From the NCBI RefSeq assembly GCF_030817495.1, contig NZ_JAUSZK010000001.1:5683001-5747000 (forward strand): a stretch of DNA of 64,000 nt, given 5' to 3'. Within the stretch, counting starts at the first letter, position 1, and every line of letters starts with the position of its first letter. Shown in pieces: positions 1 to 8,776 of the stretch. This DNA comes from Streptomyces sp. V3I7. Lineage in GTDB: Bacteria > Actinomycetota > Actinomycetes > Streptomycetales > Streptomycetaceae. The notes under the pieces were generated by a model that did no database searches, was not told the DNA's origin, and saw only the letters and a list, made by a program, of their open reading frames with translations. Made by a program: the position numbers and the translations under genes.

Positions 1-1823
1 CCGTCGAGCCGGGTCTCCAGCCGGATCGAGCGGTCCCCGTCCAGGTGCACGGCGATAGTGAGGGCTTTGGTGCCCGTGCTTCCCTCGGGCAGTTCGTACA
101 TGGAGACGCCGCAGAGGTCGTTGCGCTCCGCGGGCTGGAGGTCTCCCTCGTGCAGGGCGATCTCCAGCATGTCCCCGGGATTGGCGGTGAGCTGGAAATC
201 GTGCCGGATCGGCTGCTCTGTCGGGTAGCGGGTGCCTGCCTCGACCAGAATCACCAGACTGCCGTCGCTGGTACGGACGCCGATGGGACGAGGAGTCACA
301 TCGGACGGGGCCGCGACGGGCAACTCCGCGTTGCAGAGTGAGCAAGAGGCGAGGCCCGGCTGATTCACGAATGCGCAGCTCGGGCACTTCAGACCGCCGC
401 TGTCGCGCAGTTCCGCCCCGCACAGGTCGCACGCCATCGCGTCTGGATCGTTCTCCTCTCCGCACTCACCGCAGACGGACGGGGTGGGCGGTGCGGGCCG
501 CTGGGCCGAGAGTGCGGAGAGGTCCGACGCGCAGACGGGGCACGAGCCGGTGTTCTCGGGCGCAGGGACGTGGCAGGCCGGGCACTCGACCGTCGGAGTG
601 CCGACGAGCGGGGTGGCGCAGTCGGAGCAGGTGTCGGCGTCCAGCGGGCAGGTCGCGCGGCAGTCGGGGCAGTCGAGGGTGTCGACGAGTGCCGACTGGA
701 CGGCCGCACCGAGCGCGACGCATGTCATCGGGTCCACGTCCTTGCGCAGCTTCTCGCGGCCGAAGAGCTCCGCCAGTCGTTCCGCCACCAGGGGGATGGC
801 GCTCGAGCCACCGACCAGGAGGACCTGGTCGATGTCCTCCGGCAGCAGGGACGCCTCCGTCACGGTCCGCCGGGTCAGGTCGACGGTCTCCTCGATCCGC
901 TCGGCGATCAGGTTCTCGAAGTGCTTCCGGTCGACGGTCTCCGAGAGGACGGCGCCCGACTCGCCGAGCGGAGACACGATCACCTCGGTCGAGGACGCCG
1001 CCGACAGGCGGATCTTGGCGTGCTCCGCGGCCTTCCGGATCTTCGAGGCGTCACCCGGCAGGGGGTCGTGGCCGGGGCTGCGCTCGTCGAGGAGTTCCTG
1101 CAGGTGATCGGCCAGGCTGCCGTCGAAGTCCGTGCCGCCGAGCAGGTTGTCCCCGCCCACGCCGAGCACATCGACGAACCCGGGCATCAGCGTCAGGATC
1201 GAGACGTCGAAGGTGCCACCGCCGAGGTCGTAGACGAGGACGGTTGCCTGGTCGGCATCATGAGCGCGTCCGAGGCCGTGCGCGAGCGCGGCCGACGTGG
1301 GTTCCATGAGCACCCGTACCACGTGGAACCCGGCCAGTCTGCCCGCCTCACGGATGGCCGCGATCTGCCGTTCGCCGAAGTACGCGGGCGCGGTGATCAC
1401 GGCGCGGGTGAACGTCGTACCGAGGCGTTCCTCCGCGTCCCGCTTGAGCCGCCTGAGGATGATCGCGGAGATCTGGACCGGGGTGTAGTCGTGGTCTCCG
1501 AGTCTGACCAGGATTCCGCCGTCCGGCCCCTCGGTGATCTCCGGACCGCCCTGCCCCATACGGAGGACGGCCTGCCGCACCTTCGGGTCTTTGAACTGGC
1601 GGCCCATGAGGCGCTTGACCGTGGTGATCACCCGCGAGGCGTCCCGCTCCAGCCAGTTCAGTGCCTCCCGTCCGACTAGGAGAGTTCCGTCCCCGGAGAG
1701 GCCCACGACCGACGGAGTCCCGCTCTCCTCCGGTGCGGTCGCGATGACCTCCGGTTCGCCGTCCTTGATCCAGGCCATGACCGAATTGGTGGTGCCGAGG
1801 TCGATTCCGAGTGTCCTGTGCAC
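1..1823 (-). CDS. Hsp70-family protein with four C-terminal zinc ribbons (partial, runs off left edge)
   Basis: The visible 607 codons start at a GTG preceded by AGGAAG six bases upstream. An actin-like ATPase domain fills about residues 1-380: phosphate-1 motif GIDLGTTNS (6-14), phosphate-2 DLGGGTFD (199-206) and adenosine motif LLVGGSSAIP (335-344). Instead of a normal DnaK substrate domain, eight CxxC pairs follow (about 385-490), enough for four zinc ribbons, then a beta-rich tail that is cut by the window edge. The family uses ATP to drive client binding; the ribbons suggest a nucleic-acid or protein-binding adaptor, which is inference. It is the last visible gene of a four-gene minus-strand run behind a TPR, a J-like and a GrpE-like gene, so it probably forms a dedicated chaperone module rather than the housekeeping DnaK. 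Confidence 0.88.
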   Translation of the reverse strand, partial: MHRTLGIDLGTTNSVMAWIKDGEPEVIATAPEESGTPSVVGLSGDGTLLVGREALNWLERDASRVITTVKRLMGRQFKDPKVRQAVLRMGQGGPEITEGPDGGILVRLGDHDYTPVQISAIILRRLKRDAEERLGTTFTRAVITAPAYFGERQIAAIREAGRLAGFHVVRVLMEPTSAALAHGLGRAHDADQATVLVYDLGGGTFDVSILTLMPGFVDVLGVGGDNLLGGTDFDGSLADHLQELLDERSPGHDPLPGDASKIRKAAEHAKIRLSAASSTEVIVSPLGESGAVLSETVDRKHFENLIAERIEETVDLTRRTVTEASLLPEDIDQVLLVGGSSAIPLVAERLAELFGREKLRKDVDPMTCVALGAAVQSALVDTLDCPDCRATCPLDADTCSDCATPLVGTPTVECPACHVPAPENTGSCPVCASDLSALSAQRPAPPTPSVCGECGEENDPDAMACDLCGAELRDSGGLKCPSCAFVNQPGLASCSLCNAELPVAAPSDVTPRPIGVRTSDGSLVILVEAGTRYPTEQPIRHDFQLTANPGDMLEIALHEGDLQPAERNDLCGVSMYELPEGSTGTKALTIAVHLDGDRSIRLETRLD

Positions 1824-1896
1824 TTCAGGCTTCCTGTTCTTGGAGTGGGCGGGCTGTGCGGTACCGGGCAGTGGAAGGGATTCCGCAGCTGGAGGG

Positions 1897-2532
1897 TCAG
1901 GAACGGCGGCGAGTACGGCGCTTGTGCCGCGGCAGTCGCCGAGGCTGCCGTCGTGCCGCCGTCGACCGGCCGGGCTGCTCCGGCTCCCTCACCGGTTCCT
2001 GAGACGGTTCCGGGTCAGGGCCGATGTCACTGTCGGAGCCGGGGACGGCGACCACGACCTCGGCTGTCCGCAGCACCTGCTGCCCCAGGTAGAAGCCCGG
2101 TACGCGTTCCTCCAGCACCAGGTCGGCGGGGTGTCTGGATGTGGGTCGGGCACCCACGACCCGTGCGATCCCAGGTTCGGCGCGCTGGTGCACGAGGTCC
2201 ATCGGCCTGACATCGGCGGTCAGCAACTGGCGGCGCAGCAGCCTGTGCGCGGCGGACACCTGTTCCGTCAGGCTCACCAGCGGCGCGGCGGCGTGATGCG
2301 GCAGAGTGGAGTGCCGGCGTGCCGACCAGCGCAGGGACTCCGCGAGCGCGTCGTCGACGTCGAGCAGGCCGGTGAGCAGGCGGCGGAGCGACGTCTCCCA
2401 CTCGGCGTCCTTCCGCGCCAGTTCGTCCTCGTACTGGGTGCGTCGCCGCTCCAACGCCTCGCACCGTCTGCGCAGTTGCGCTATCAGACGTTCTGAGTCG
2501 GAGTCGGGCTGTGCGGAGGACGGTGCGGTCAA
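1897..2532 (-). CDS. GrpE-like nucleotide exchange factor
   Basis: This protein of 211 residues starts at TTG with GGGAG six bases upstream. An N-terminal charged helix (about 10-50, RRRCEALERRRTQYEDEL) looks like a coiled coil. The C-terminal core ends in VPGFYLGQQVLRTAEVVVAV, which matches the GrpE beta-domain pattern of a G-x-x-x-G-x-x-[VL]-L-R-x-A-x-V-V-V stretch. GrpE proteins swap ADP on Hsp70, so a partnership with the downstream Hsp70 is the natural reading. The protein ends in an Arg-rich tail (last 30 residues) that ordinary GrpE lacks. It lies 73 bp upstream of the Hsp70 gene and 70 bp downstream of the J-like gene. Overall identity to housekeeping GrpE is low, so this is a diverged paralogue. 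Confidence 0.7.
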   Translation of the reverse strand: MTAPSSAQPDSDSERLIAQLRRRCEALERRRTQYEDELARKDAEWETSLRRLLTGLLDVDDALAESLRWSARRHSTLPHHAAAPLVSLTEQVSAAHRLLRRQLLTADVRPMDLVHQRAEPGIARVVGARPTSRHPADLVLEERVPGFYLGQQVLRTAEVVVAVPGSDSDIGPDPEPSQEPVREPEQPGRSTAARRQPRRLPRHKRRTRRRS

Positions 2533-2602
2533 CGCAGGCTCCCGGGACGTTTGAAGGGGCGTGAGGCGTACAGAGGCGGATCACCGAGCAGTCGTGGGGC
2601 CG

Positions 2603-2924
2603 TCAGCCGGACGGCGGGGCGAAGCTCGCCGGGTCGGGCATCAGGGGGGCGACTCGGGACATGTGCCGACGGGCCTCGGCGAGCAGCGCACTGCTCGCAT
2701 CGGGCGGCAGTGCGCCGGGCAGCGGTGTCAACAGCTCCGCCACCCGACGTTCTCCGGGGCGGGAGAGGGCGTTGCGCGCCCGGGAGAGGCGGTCGCGCAG
2801 TTCACGATCGCGCCGGGCGGCCTTCGAACACCGTTGGTAGGCGGCCAGGACGTCGGCCCTGGACGCACCGACCTCCAGACCCAGCACCTCGTACGGCGAA
2901 TCACCGAACATGGACATGGTCACC
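2603..2924 (-). CDS. J-domain-like small protein lacking HPD
   Basis: This small protein of about 106 residues begins at GTG 2924, with GAGGGG about nine bases upstream; ATG 2918 is an alternative. It opens with a helix-turn pattern typical of DnaJ helices I-II: YEVLGLEVGASRADVLAAYQ. The HPD tripeptide that stimulates Hsp70 ATPase is absent: the stretch after helix II reads CSKAARRDRELRDRL. It sits 13 bp downstream of the TPR gene stop and upstream of the GrpE-like gene, so J-like, GrpE-like and Hsp70 genes are consecutive. The name rests on helix pattern and context. Without HPD it may recruit rather than activate its Hsp70, like other J-like proteins. Confidence 0.62.
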
Positions 2925-2937
2925 CCGTGTCTTCCCC

Positions 2938-5475
2938 TCACCACAGCTGATCGGCATCGCCCGGCCCGAAAAGAGCCAGCGGATGCGTCGGGTCGTACTT
3001 GCGAACCGCCCGTACGTCGGAGTGGGCGGCGGCGGTGTCGCCCTCGGAGAGTCGTCGACGGGCGCGTCCGGCGTAGGCCTCGGCGAGGGCCCTGTCGAGT
3101 CCGCTGCGGTCCTCGGCGTCTCGTGGGCACCGGCGGACGAGCCGTATGGCCTCGTCGTAGTCCTCGTTCCGGCACAACAGTCCGATGAGGTGGGCCAGGA
3201 GCGCGGCCTGTTCGTCGGCGATACCCGGGAGGACTTCGTAGGTGCGGGCGACGGCGATCACGTCGACCGCGTTCCGCAGCTCGTCCTCGTCGGACACGTC
3301 GACCGGAAACGCTCGTTCGCAGAGCCCGGTCGCGACGGCCTCCTTCGGCCCCCGCCCCGGAGCCCAGTCGTCGGAGCCCGGCTCCAGGAGGCCGCGGGCC
3401 TCCCTCATCAGACCCATGGCCTCGGCGCGGGCGCCGGTCAGGGCCACATCGAGGGAGCGCTCGTACAGAGCCGTTGCCAAGGCCTTGCGGACGGGCCGGA
3501 GGGTGGCGTCGCGGTCAAGGATCCTGCGCAGTTCCGTGATGGCACGCGTGAGCACGGACATGGGCTGCTTCTGGAGGAGGTCTTCGGCCCACCGGGTGTC
3601 GGATTCGTTCAGCGCTGCGACGACGGTTTCGTTCGAGGAATCCAGCTCGTACGCCTGAGCGAAGCGGGCACGTGCCCTGTCCTGGTCCCCCTGATGCTGG
3701 GCCTGCCGACCCAGGTGCACGCACCCGACAGCCAGGTTCCGCTTCAGTTCCTCGTCTTCCGGTGCCAGGTCGAGGGCGCGCTGGAGAAGGCCGGCATACG
3801 CCTGCCAGTCCGGCCTGACACGGTTCTGCACCAGAGCGAGTCCGGCCTGCCGGCCTGCCCGGCCGATCTCCTCCTCATGGAGGGTGAGCGAGGCGCCGGC
3901 GCCCGCCGCGTCCTCGAAGTCCCGTACCGCTTCGGACCAGCGCTTGGCCTTCAGATGGTCGCGTGCCCGGGCGACCAGTGCCGCGCCGAGGATGCGCTGC
4001 GGGCCGTGCTGAGGCCCGGCGTCCCCCCGGGCCCGGCGTTCCGTCGCCGTCCCGGCCTGGAGTGCCGCGATGACCTGGTCGAACCTGCCGGTCTCCAGGA
4101 GCATCGTGTAACGCCCCTCGGGTGACATCAAATCGCGGAGCCGATCGCCGCTCGCCTCACCCGAACGGCCCGCGTCCGACACCCAGCCGTCGACCTCCTC
4201 GGCCAGGGCCTCCCACGGGGCTCCGGCCGACCGCAGGAGGTCGAGGAAACCGGGGCCGAAAGTGAGGTCGCTGCCGGCCTGAACGGGCCATCCGCAGTCC
4301 GTCGTGACCAGGACCCCGGCCAGGCAACGGGCAGCGGCGAGCTCGACGTCCCAGGCCAGCTCCAGGCTGTCCACCACCGGCCGTTCCGCAGCCCTGTCGT
4401 CGTCCCGCAGGACCTGGCGGATACGCTCGGCGACCTGGTCCGAGGCGTCCTTCCGCTCGTCGGGCGTCCATGGGTGCCCGGAGCGCCGCGCCAGTTCCTC
4501 CCAGTAAGAGGGGGAGTGCAGAACCATCGCCCAGCAGGCCACGGCCTGCCGTGCGGACGCCAGACGCCTCCGCCTGTCCGTTTCGGTGCCGTCCGCGAAG
4601 ACCCGGAGAGCCTCGACGGCCAGGGCGTGCACGACCACGGTGTCGACCGGTCTCGCCAGCCAGTCCTCGTACCGGACTTGCCACGCCTCGGCGTGCCGAC
4701 CCGCACGGCTCAGCCCACGGGCTCTCCAGGGGCGCAGCCACTTGTACAGCGCCGGGAACGACGAGGACGCCGTGTCAGACACCGGGGCACTCACCCGTTC
4801 CAGGTCCACGTCGGCGAGCGTCACGGACGCACGGAACAGCGCAAGCGCCTTGCGCCGCTCCGGAGCGAACGACTCGAGCACGTCGGTCTGTTCACCGAAG
4901 CCCACGGTATGTTCCGGGGCGAGACACGCCAGCAGTGCCTGCGCTGTCACCGAGTTCGCAGCGCCGACCCATGGAGCGAGTGCCTCTGCGGCAGCCTTGA
5001 CACGGTCGGCCAGAATCGCCGCATGCACCAGGTTGTGCACTGCCACATCGAGGCACGGGCCGCAGCGGGAGACCTCGTCCATGCTTTCGGCGCCGTGCGC
5101 CGCGCAGAACGAGCGGGAGCACTGGCCACACCGGTTGTCGGCAGATGAGGTGCAGTCATCGTTGTGGCAGGGCTCGGTCAGCTCGGGCGAACGGGCACCG
5201 ACGGCTCCTGAAGGAACCAGTGACCGGATGTACCAGTCACAGCACTCCGTCCAGTTGCCGGCGCGAGCCGCGAGTGCCCCGCGCAAGGCAGCGTGGCGGG
5301 CGTCGATCACCGCGTGGCCGGTGTCGGCATCGCGTTCCAACAGCCGCAGATGGCTGACGGCAAGCGCGAAGTTTCCGTGGGCGTAGGCGGCAACGGCCCG
5401 CTCGAACGCAGCGGATGGCCTCTCGGCCGTTCCCCCGTTTACCCCGCCCTCGTTCGGCGCGGAGTGTGACACCAC
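2938..5475 (-). CDS. Large TPR-rich protein with an N-terminal Cys/His zinc cluster
   Basis: This protein of about 845 residues starts at the first of two tandem GTG codons, behind GGAGG with six-base spacing. Residues 1-70 carry a TPR-like pair (AAYAHGNFALAVSHLRLLER). Around residues 105-150 is a Cys/His-rich segment with CGQCSRSFCAAHG and RCGPCLD, likely a zinc finger of B-box or RING-like spacing. The remainder is alpha-helical with many Ala/Arg/Leu helices and recognisable TPR motifs towards the C terminus (AQAYELDSSNETVVAALNES; AYAGRARRRLSEGDTAAAHS). No catalytic motif was recognised. It is the first gene of the J-like/GrpE-like/Hsp70 run and probably acts as a scaffold or client adaptor; that role is inferred. 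Confidence 0.75.
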   Translation of the reverse strand: MVSHSAPNEGGVNGGTAERPSAAFERAVAAYAHGNFALAVSHLRLLERDADTGHAVIDARHAALRGALAARAGNWTECCDWYIRSLVPSGAVGARSPELTEPCHNDDCTSSADNRCGQCSRSFCAAHGAESMDEVSRCGPCLDVAVHNLVHAAILADRVKAAAEALAPWVGAANSVTAQALLACLAPEHTVGFGEQTDVLESFAPERRKALALFRASVTLADVDLERVSAPVSDTASSSFPALYKWLRPWRARGLSRAGRHAEAWQVRYEDWLARPVDTVVVHALAVEALRVFADGTETDRRRRLASARQAVACWAMVLHSPSYWEELARRSGHPWTPDERKDASDQVAERIRQVLRDDDRAAERPVVDSLELAWDVELAAARCLAGVLVTTDCGWPVQAGSDLTFGPGFLDLLRSAGAPWEALAEEVDGWVSDAGRSGEASGDRLRDLMSPEGRYTMLLETGRFDQVIAALQAGTATERRARGDAGPQHGPQRILGAALVARARDHLKAKRWSEAVRDFEDAAGAGASLTLHEEEIGRAGRQAGLALVQNRVRPDWQAYAGLLQRALDLAPEDEELKRNLAVGCVHLGRQAQHQGDQDRARARFAQAYELDSSNETVVAALNESDTRWAEDLLQKQPMSVLTRAITELRRILDRDATLRPVRKALATALYERSLDVALTGARAEAMGLMREARGLLEPGSDDWAPGRGPKEAVATGLCERAFPVDVSDEDELRNAVDVIAVARTYEVLPGIADEQAALLAHLIGLLCRNEDYDEAIRLVRRCPRDAEDRSGLDRALAEAYAGRARRRLSEGDTAAAHSDVRAVRKYDPTHPLALFGPGDADQLW

Positions 5476-5770
5476 CGTTCCCCTCCGGTTTTGCCGTCGG
5501 CACGGACGCCGTCGCCCAAGGCCCCCTGTTGACTCTGCATATGCCTGTGCAGCATAGAGTCTCAGGTGGCGTCCTCGAACAACTGCCGTATCAACTCCGT
5601 CTGGAAAAGGCCCACTTCGGCCCGGACTTCCGTGAGTCCGCAGGCGGCCCGCCCGAGGCGACGTCGGGCACCGGTGAGGGATCTCCTCGGTCACCACACC
5701 ATGGGGGCGCTGGCTGAGGAGTACCGCGCCTCACCGGTGGCCGGTTCCGGTTCTCTGGTACTACGAATGC
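5476..5770. promoter_or_regulatory. Divergent intergenic region with imperfect palindrome
   Basis: This 295-bp gap separates the TPR gene (minus) from the DUF429 gene (plus), so it should hold two divergent promoters. An imperfect inverted repeat lies at 5531-5561, with outer arms GACTCT and AGAGTC. It begins just inside TTGACT (5529-5534), which is followed 18 bases later by CATAGA, a weak -35/-10 candidate. On the minus strand, 5562-5685 reads as a start-less 40-codon stretch ending LIRQLFEDAT and stop. It has natural-looking composition and may be the remnant of a small gene. Confidence 0.3.
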
Positions 5771-6661
5771 ATGCGGATCGAACGATTCATAGGCATCGAC
5801 CTCGCCTGGGCGCAGAGCGGAGCCCGCACCAAGCCCAATGAAACAGGCGTGGCTGCCATCGACGCGCACGGCGTGGTGATCGAATGCGGCTGGACCCGTG
5901 GCCTCGAGGAGACGATGTCATGGCTGGCCAGGACAGCCGTCGACGGATCGACCCTGGCGTTCGTCGACGCACCGCTGGTCGTCGACAACCCGGCCGGTCA
6001 GCGGTTGTGCGAGAGGGAGGTCGGCCAGCGGTACGGCCGTTGGAAGGTGAGCGCGAACAGTACCAACCAGAGTTCTCCCCGACAGGCCGGAGTGCTGCTG
6101 CGGGAACGGCTGGACGAGTCGGGCTGGTCCTACGACGACGGCAGGGGCGGGCCGCAGACCGGCGGCTGGGTCTTCCCCGAGTGCTATCCGTACACGACCC
6201 TGGTCGGAGCCGCCGAGCTTGGGTACGACCAGAAACGCCCCACGTACAAGCGCCGCCCGGCACGAGTTCCGACGGCACAGTGGCGAGCGGTACGGGCGGC
6301 GGAGTGCGACAGGCTGATCGGGCACATGGCGGGCCTGGCCACCGCCGATCCGCCCCTGCTGCTCTCCTCCCACCCGGTCTCCCGTCAACTGCTCTCCGAG
6401 CCCTCACCTCAGAAGGCGGCTGACTACAAGCACCGGGAGGACCTCATCGACGCGCTGCTCTGTGCGTGGACGGCCGCACTGTGGTACCGGCACGGACTGG
6501 CGCGTTGCCAAGTGCTCGGAGCGGACGGCTCCCTGCCTCCGGGACAGGCTCCCACCATCATCGCGCCTGCCCGCCTTGAGCAGCGGCGTGACGGTGAGAC
6601 GAGGTCGACCCAGGGGAAGCAGCCGCTCGACGGTCCGTCGCCGGTGGCGTCACGGCACTGA
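5771..6661 (+). CDS. DUF429 family protein (predicted RNase H-like nuclease)
   Basis: This 296-residue protein has the DUF429 layout: an N-terminal beta-strand with the acidic residue in FIGIDLAW (6-13), a second conserved acid in STLAFVDAPLVV, and a C-terminal acidic helix in KHREDLIDALLCAWTA. The family is predicted from fold comparisons to be RNase H-like and is often found in genomic islands; its substrate is unknown. It is transcribed divergently from the TPR gene and convergently to the PLD C-terminal fragment. It is the only plus-strand gene left in the island if the proposed inversion is undone. The last 40 residues are low-complexity and may be unstructured. Confidence 0.8.
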   Translation: MRIERFIGIDLAWAQSGARTKPNETGVAAIDAHGVVIECGWTRGLEETMSWLARTAVDGSTLAFVDAPLVVDNPAGQRLCEREVGQRYGRWKVSANSTNQSSPRQAGVLLRERLDESGWSYDDGRGGPQTGGWVFPECYPYTTLVGAAELGYDQKRPTYKRRPARVPTAQWRAVRAAECDRLIGHMAGLATADPPLLLSSHPVSRQLLSEPSPQKAADYKHREDLIDALLCAWTAALWYRHGLARCQVLGADGSLPPGQAPTIIAPARLEQRRDGETRSTQGKQPLDGPSPVASRH

Positions 6662-6677
6662 TCGCTTTCTTTCCCCG

Positions 6678-7033
6678 TCACGTGTCGAGTGTGAACAGGC
6701 GACTGACCAACTCCGGGTAGGTGAGGCCTGCTTCGGCGAGAATCTTCGTGAGAGCTTCCGGCGGGCCTTTCTGCAGCGGGGTCGGAGAACCGACGCGGCC
6801 GGGTACCGCGGAAAGGTCGCCGCCGCTGAACCGCGATTCCGGTGTGGCAGGGAGTCGTACCTGGTAGGTGCGCCAGACGAGTGCCGGGGGATTGAGCAGG
6901 ACCAGGTAGGGGTCGCCCCACGCCATGAAGGCCCAGCGGTTCTTGCTGCGGGCTCGTACAAGCACGCCGTCGGCGTGGTGCCGCCCGAGTCGTTCGGCGG
7001 CCTTGGCCACGCTCTCGGCAGCTTCGCCGACCA
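6678..7033 (-). pseudogene. C-terminal fragment of a PLD-family gene (half split off by inversion)
   Basis: This minus-strand reading frame has no good start of its own: it runs open from an in-frame stop near 7077. Natural-looking protein begins around LVGEAAESVAKAAERLG and ends SRLFTLDT and stop at 6678. Codon usage is typical of real Streptomyces genes and it contains a folded-looking stretch (NRWAFMAWGDPYLVLLNPP). The PLD gene at 16228-18545 loses its natural end at the other inversion breakpoint. Joining CCG-CT at 18545 to G-GTC near 7033 gives an in-frame ...FGNPLVGEAAESVAK... protein of roughly 890 residues. The exact junction base is uncertain by about 20 bp. Confidence 0.72.
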
Positions 7034-8213
7034 GGTGCCATGGGTCGAGTGCGACGCCAAAACCTACCTGGAAGCGCTAGAGGTGGACCCGTCGCGGGCC
7101 GCCCGCCGCATCGCGGCGTCCCGGATGGACAAGGTCACGGACGCGATCAACCGGATCGCGCGGGCCCGCGGCGACTTGGCCAGCTTCCGTGTGGCGCTCC
7201 AGCGGGTCGCCCTCGTCGCGGGCGAGGCACTCGCCGCGCTCACAGACGACCCCGACGAGGAAGCAGTCTTGACTGTCCTCGCACGCCAGCGCAGTGCGCT
7301 CACAACGCGCCGCGGGCTCTTGGACTCGGCCCTCGAACGGCAGGCAACCGAGTTCCGCACAGCGTGTATCCGGGCAGCCGAGCACCTCGCCGACACGGTG
7401 GAGTCGATCCAGGAGTCGCCGAACCGCGACTGGTCTAGGGTCGACGCCGCCTCCGTGACTCTGAACGACGAGCTGAGCTCGGCGAACCAGAGGTTCCTGG
7501 ACGGGGTACGCGCCGTCCTGGCCTCTCAACTTGCCGACTTGACCTCCGAGGTACGGGAAATCGAGGCGTCGCCGTACGCCCGCCAGTTGCTCGCCCTTGA
7601 TGTCCAAGGGGACATCGAGACGCAGAACATCCCGGTAGACCCAGGCCTGGCACGCCAGCCAGGTCGGAAGCAACCCCGCGTCCCAGCCTGGGGTCCGAAG
7701 TCGATCGAGCATCTGAAGGCCTTCCAGAAAGTCTGGGGCGCAGGCGACGGCATCAAAAAGTCGGCAGGCAGCGCGGGGCACAAGATCGTCTACAAGGCTG
7801 GAAAGCTCGTCGACATCAAGTTCAAGCCGTACCAGGCCGTGCGCTGGGCGAACAACATCGGAAAGGTTGCCAAAATCGGCGGCGCTGTACTCCCTGTTGC
7901 CCTTGAAGCCTATGCGGTCGTCAAAGAGGAGCGTCAGGAGGTGCATGCTGCAAGGGAAAAGATGCGCCGCCGGAACGCCCTGGTCGGCCGCGTCCTTGCG
8001 CAGTGCGATGACATCTCGAGCAAGACGCTTATCCAGGTGCGTCTTGAACTCGACGACGAGTTCGGCAAGGCGCTCCGCGCGATCGACGAGGTGAACCGGT
8101 CAGTTCGCGACGCTAGGGCTTTCCGTACCGACCTGGACCGCAAAATCAGCGCGATCCAGATCGAAGCCCAGTCAATGCTCGATCAACTCGGAGCGCCCGC
8201 GCTGAAGGCGTGA
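7023..8213 (+). pseudogene. C-terminal two-thirds of a LeoA-like dynamin GTPase (GTPase domain missing)
   Basis: This frame is open to the left without a sensible start and begins in mid-protein (FADQVPWVECDAKTYLEALE), a sequence that resembles the end of a GTPase domain. About 396 residues follow: long amphipathic helices (7080-7640), then a hydrophobic patch (IGKVAKIGGAVLPVALEAYA), then more helices (DLDRKISAIQIEAQSMLDQL). This is the architecture of the neck/trunk and membrane paddle of bacterial LeoA-type dynamins. No P-loop is present. The missing N-terminal 178 residues, with P-loop, DTPG and LTKC, lie at 18543-19076 on the other strand. Joined at GS, the protein would be about 574 residues, close to E. 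coli LeoA. Confidence 0.82.
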
Positions 8214-8321
8214 GAGTCGAAACGGGGTCTGATCACTGTTCCCGAACGGACGGCCGAGATCCTCGGCCGGTGCATAATCCGGACATTGCGCCAGTCAGCT
8301 GGCTCGGACCCGAATCCTCAG

Positions 8322-8668
8322 GTGCTGCCTGCTGCTCTGTCTCGGTGTCGGCTGCGGGCTCGCCGTTGAGGATCTTGTGTACGTTCAGGGGCGGGACATC
8401 CTCGCGGGCCCCACCGGCCGGGCACTGGTCAAGGTGCACGGGCGCCGTCCGCGCACTGTCGTATGCCGGTACGCCTACGAGGAACTGCTGCTGGCGGAAG
8501 CCGCCCACATCCCGGCAGACGCGTACGCCTTCCGGCCGGACTGGCAGGACCGCACCAGCAAGCACATCGCATCGGACTGGCTGGCCAGGTACCCGCGGAT
8601 CATCGGCCGTTGTGACGGTGCAGGGGCCTCGCACCGGCATCTACACCCACACCAACGCGACATGACAG
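8322..8668 (+). pseudogene. Decayed tyrosine recombinase-like fragment
   Basis: Between the dynamin fragment and the zinc-finger operon lies a short open frame with no start. The segment LLLCLGVGCGLAVEDLVYVQ followed by GRALVKVHGRRPRTVV resembles the start of the catalytic domain of phage-type integrases. The catalytic Arg after the GL turn is missing. Afterwards the frame degrades, and a second frame ends in TGIYTHTN, which resembles the end of integrases. Assignment is by pattern only and may be wrong. If correct, an integrative element once inserted here. Confidence 0.35.
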
Positions 8669-8776
8669 CCCATCACAGGTCGGTCTCACTCAACCGGCGA
8701 CCTCGCAAAGTTCGTGCGCTCGGACTAGCCTTCCGAAGGCGTAGGGGACGCGGATCAGCAAGTGACAGGGGGGTAC

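Noticed and set aside
2551..4125. Plus-strand frame of over 500 codons opposite the TPR gene
   Set aside because: Composition and lack of RBS fit antisense noise; the minus-strand TPR/zinc protein is convincing.
5562..5685. Minus-strand 40-codon stretch ending LIRQLFEDAT as a gene
   Set aside because: No start codon in frame after the preceding stop; noted only as a possible remnant within the intergenic entry.
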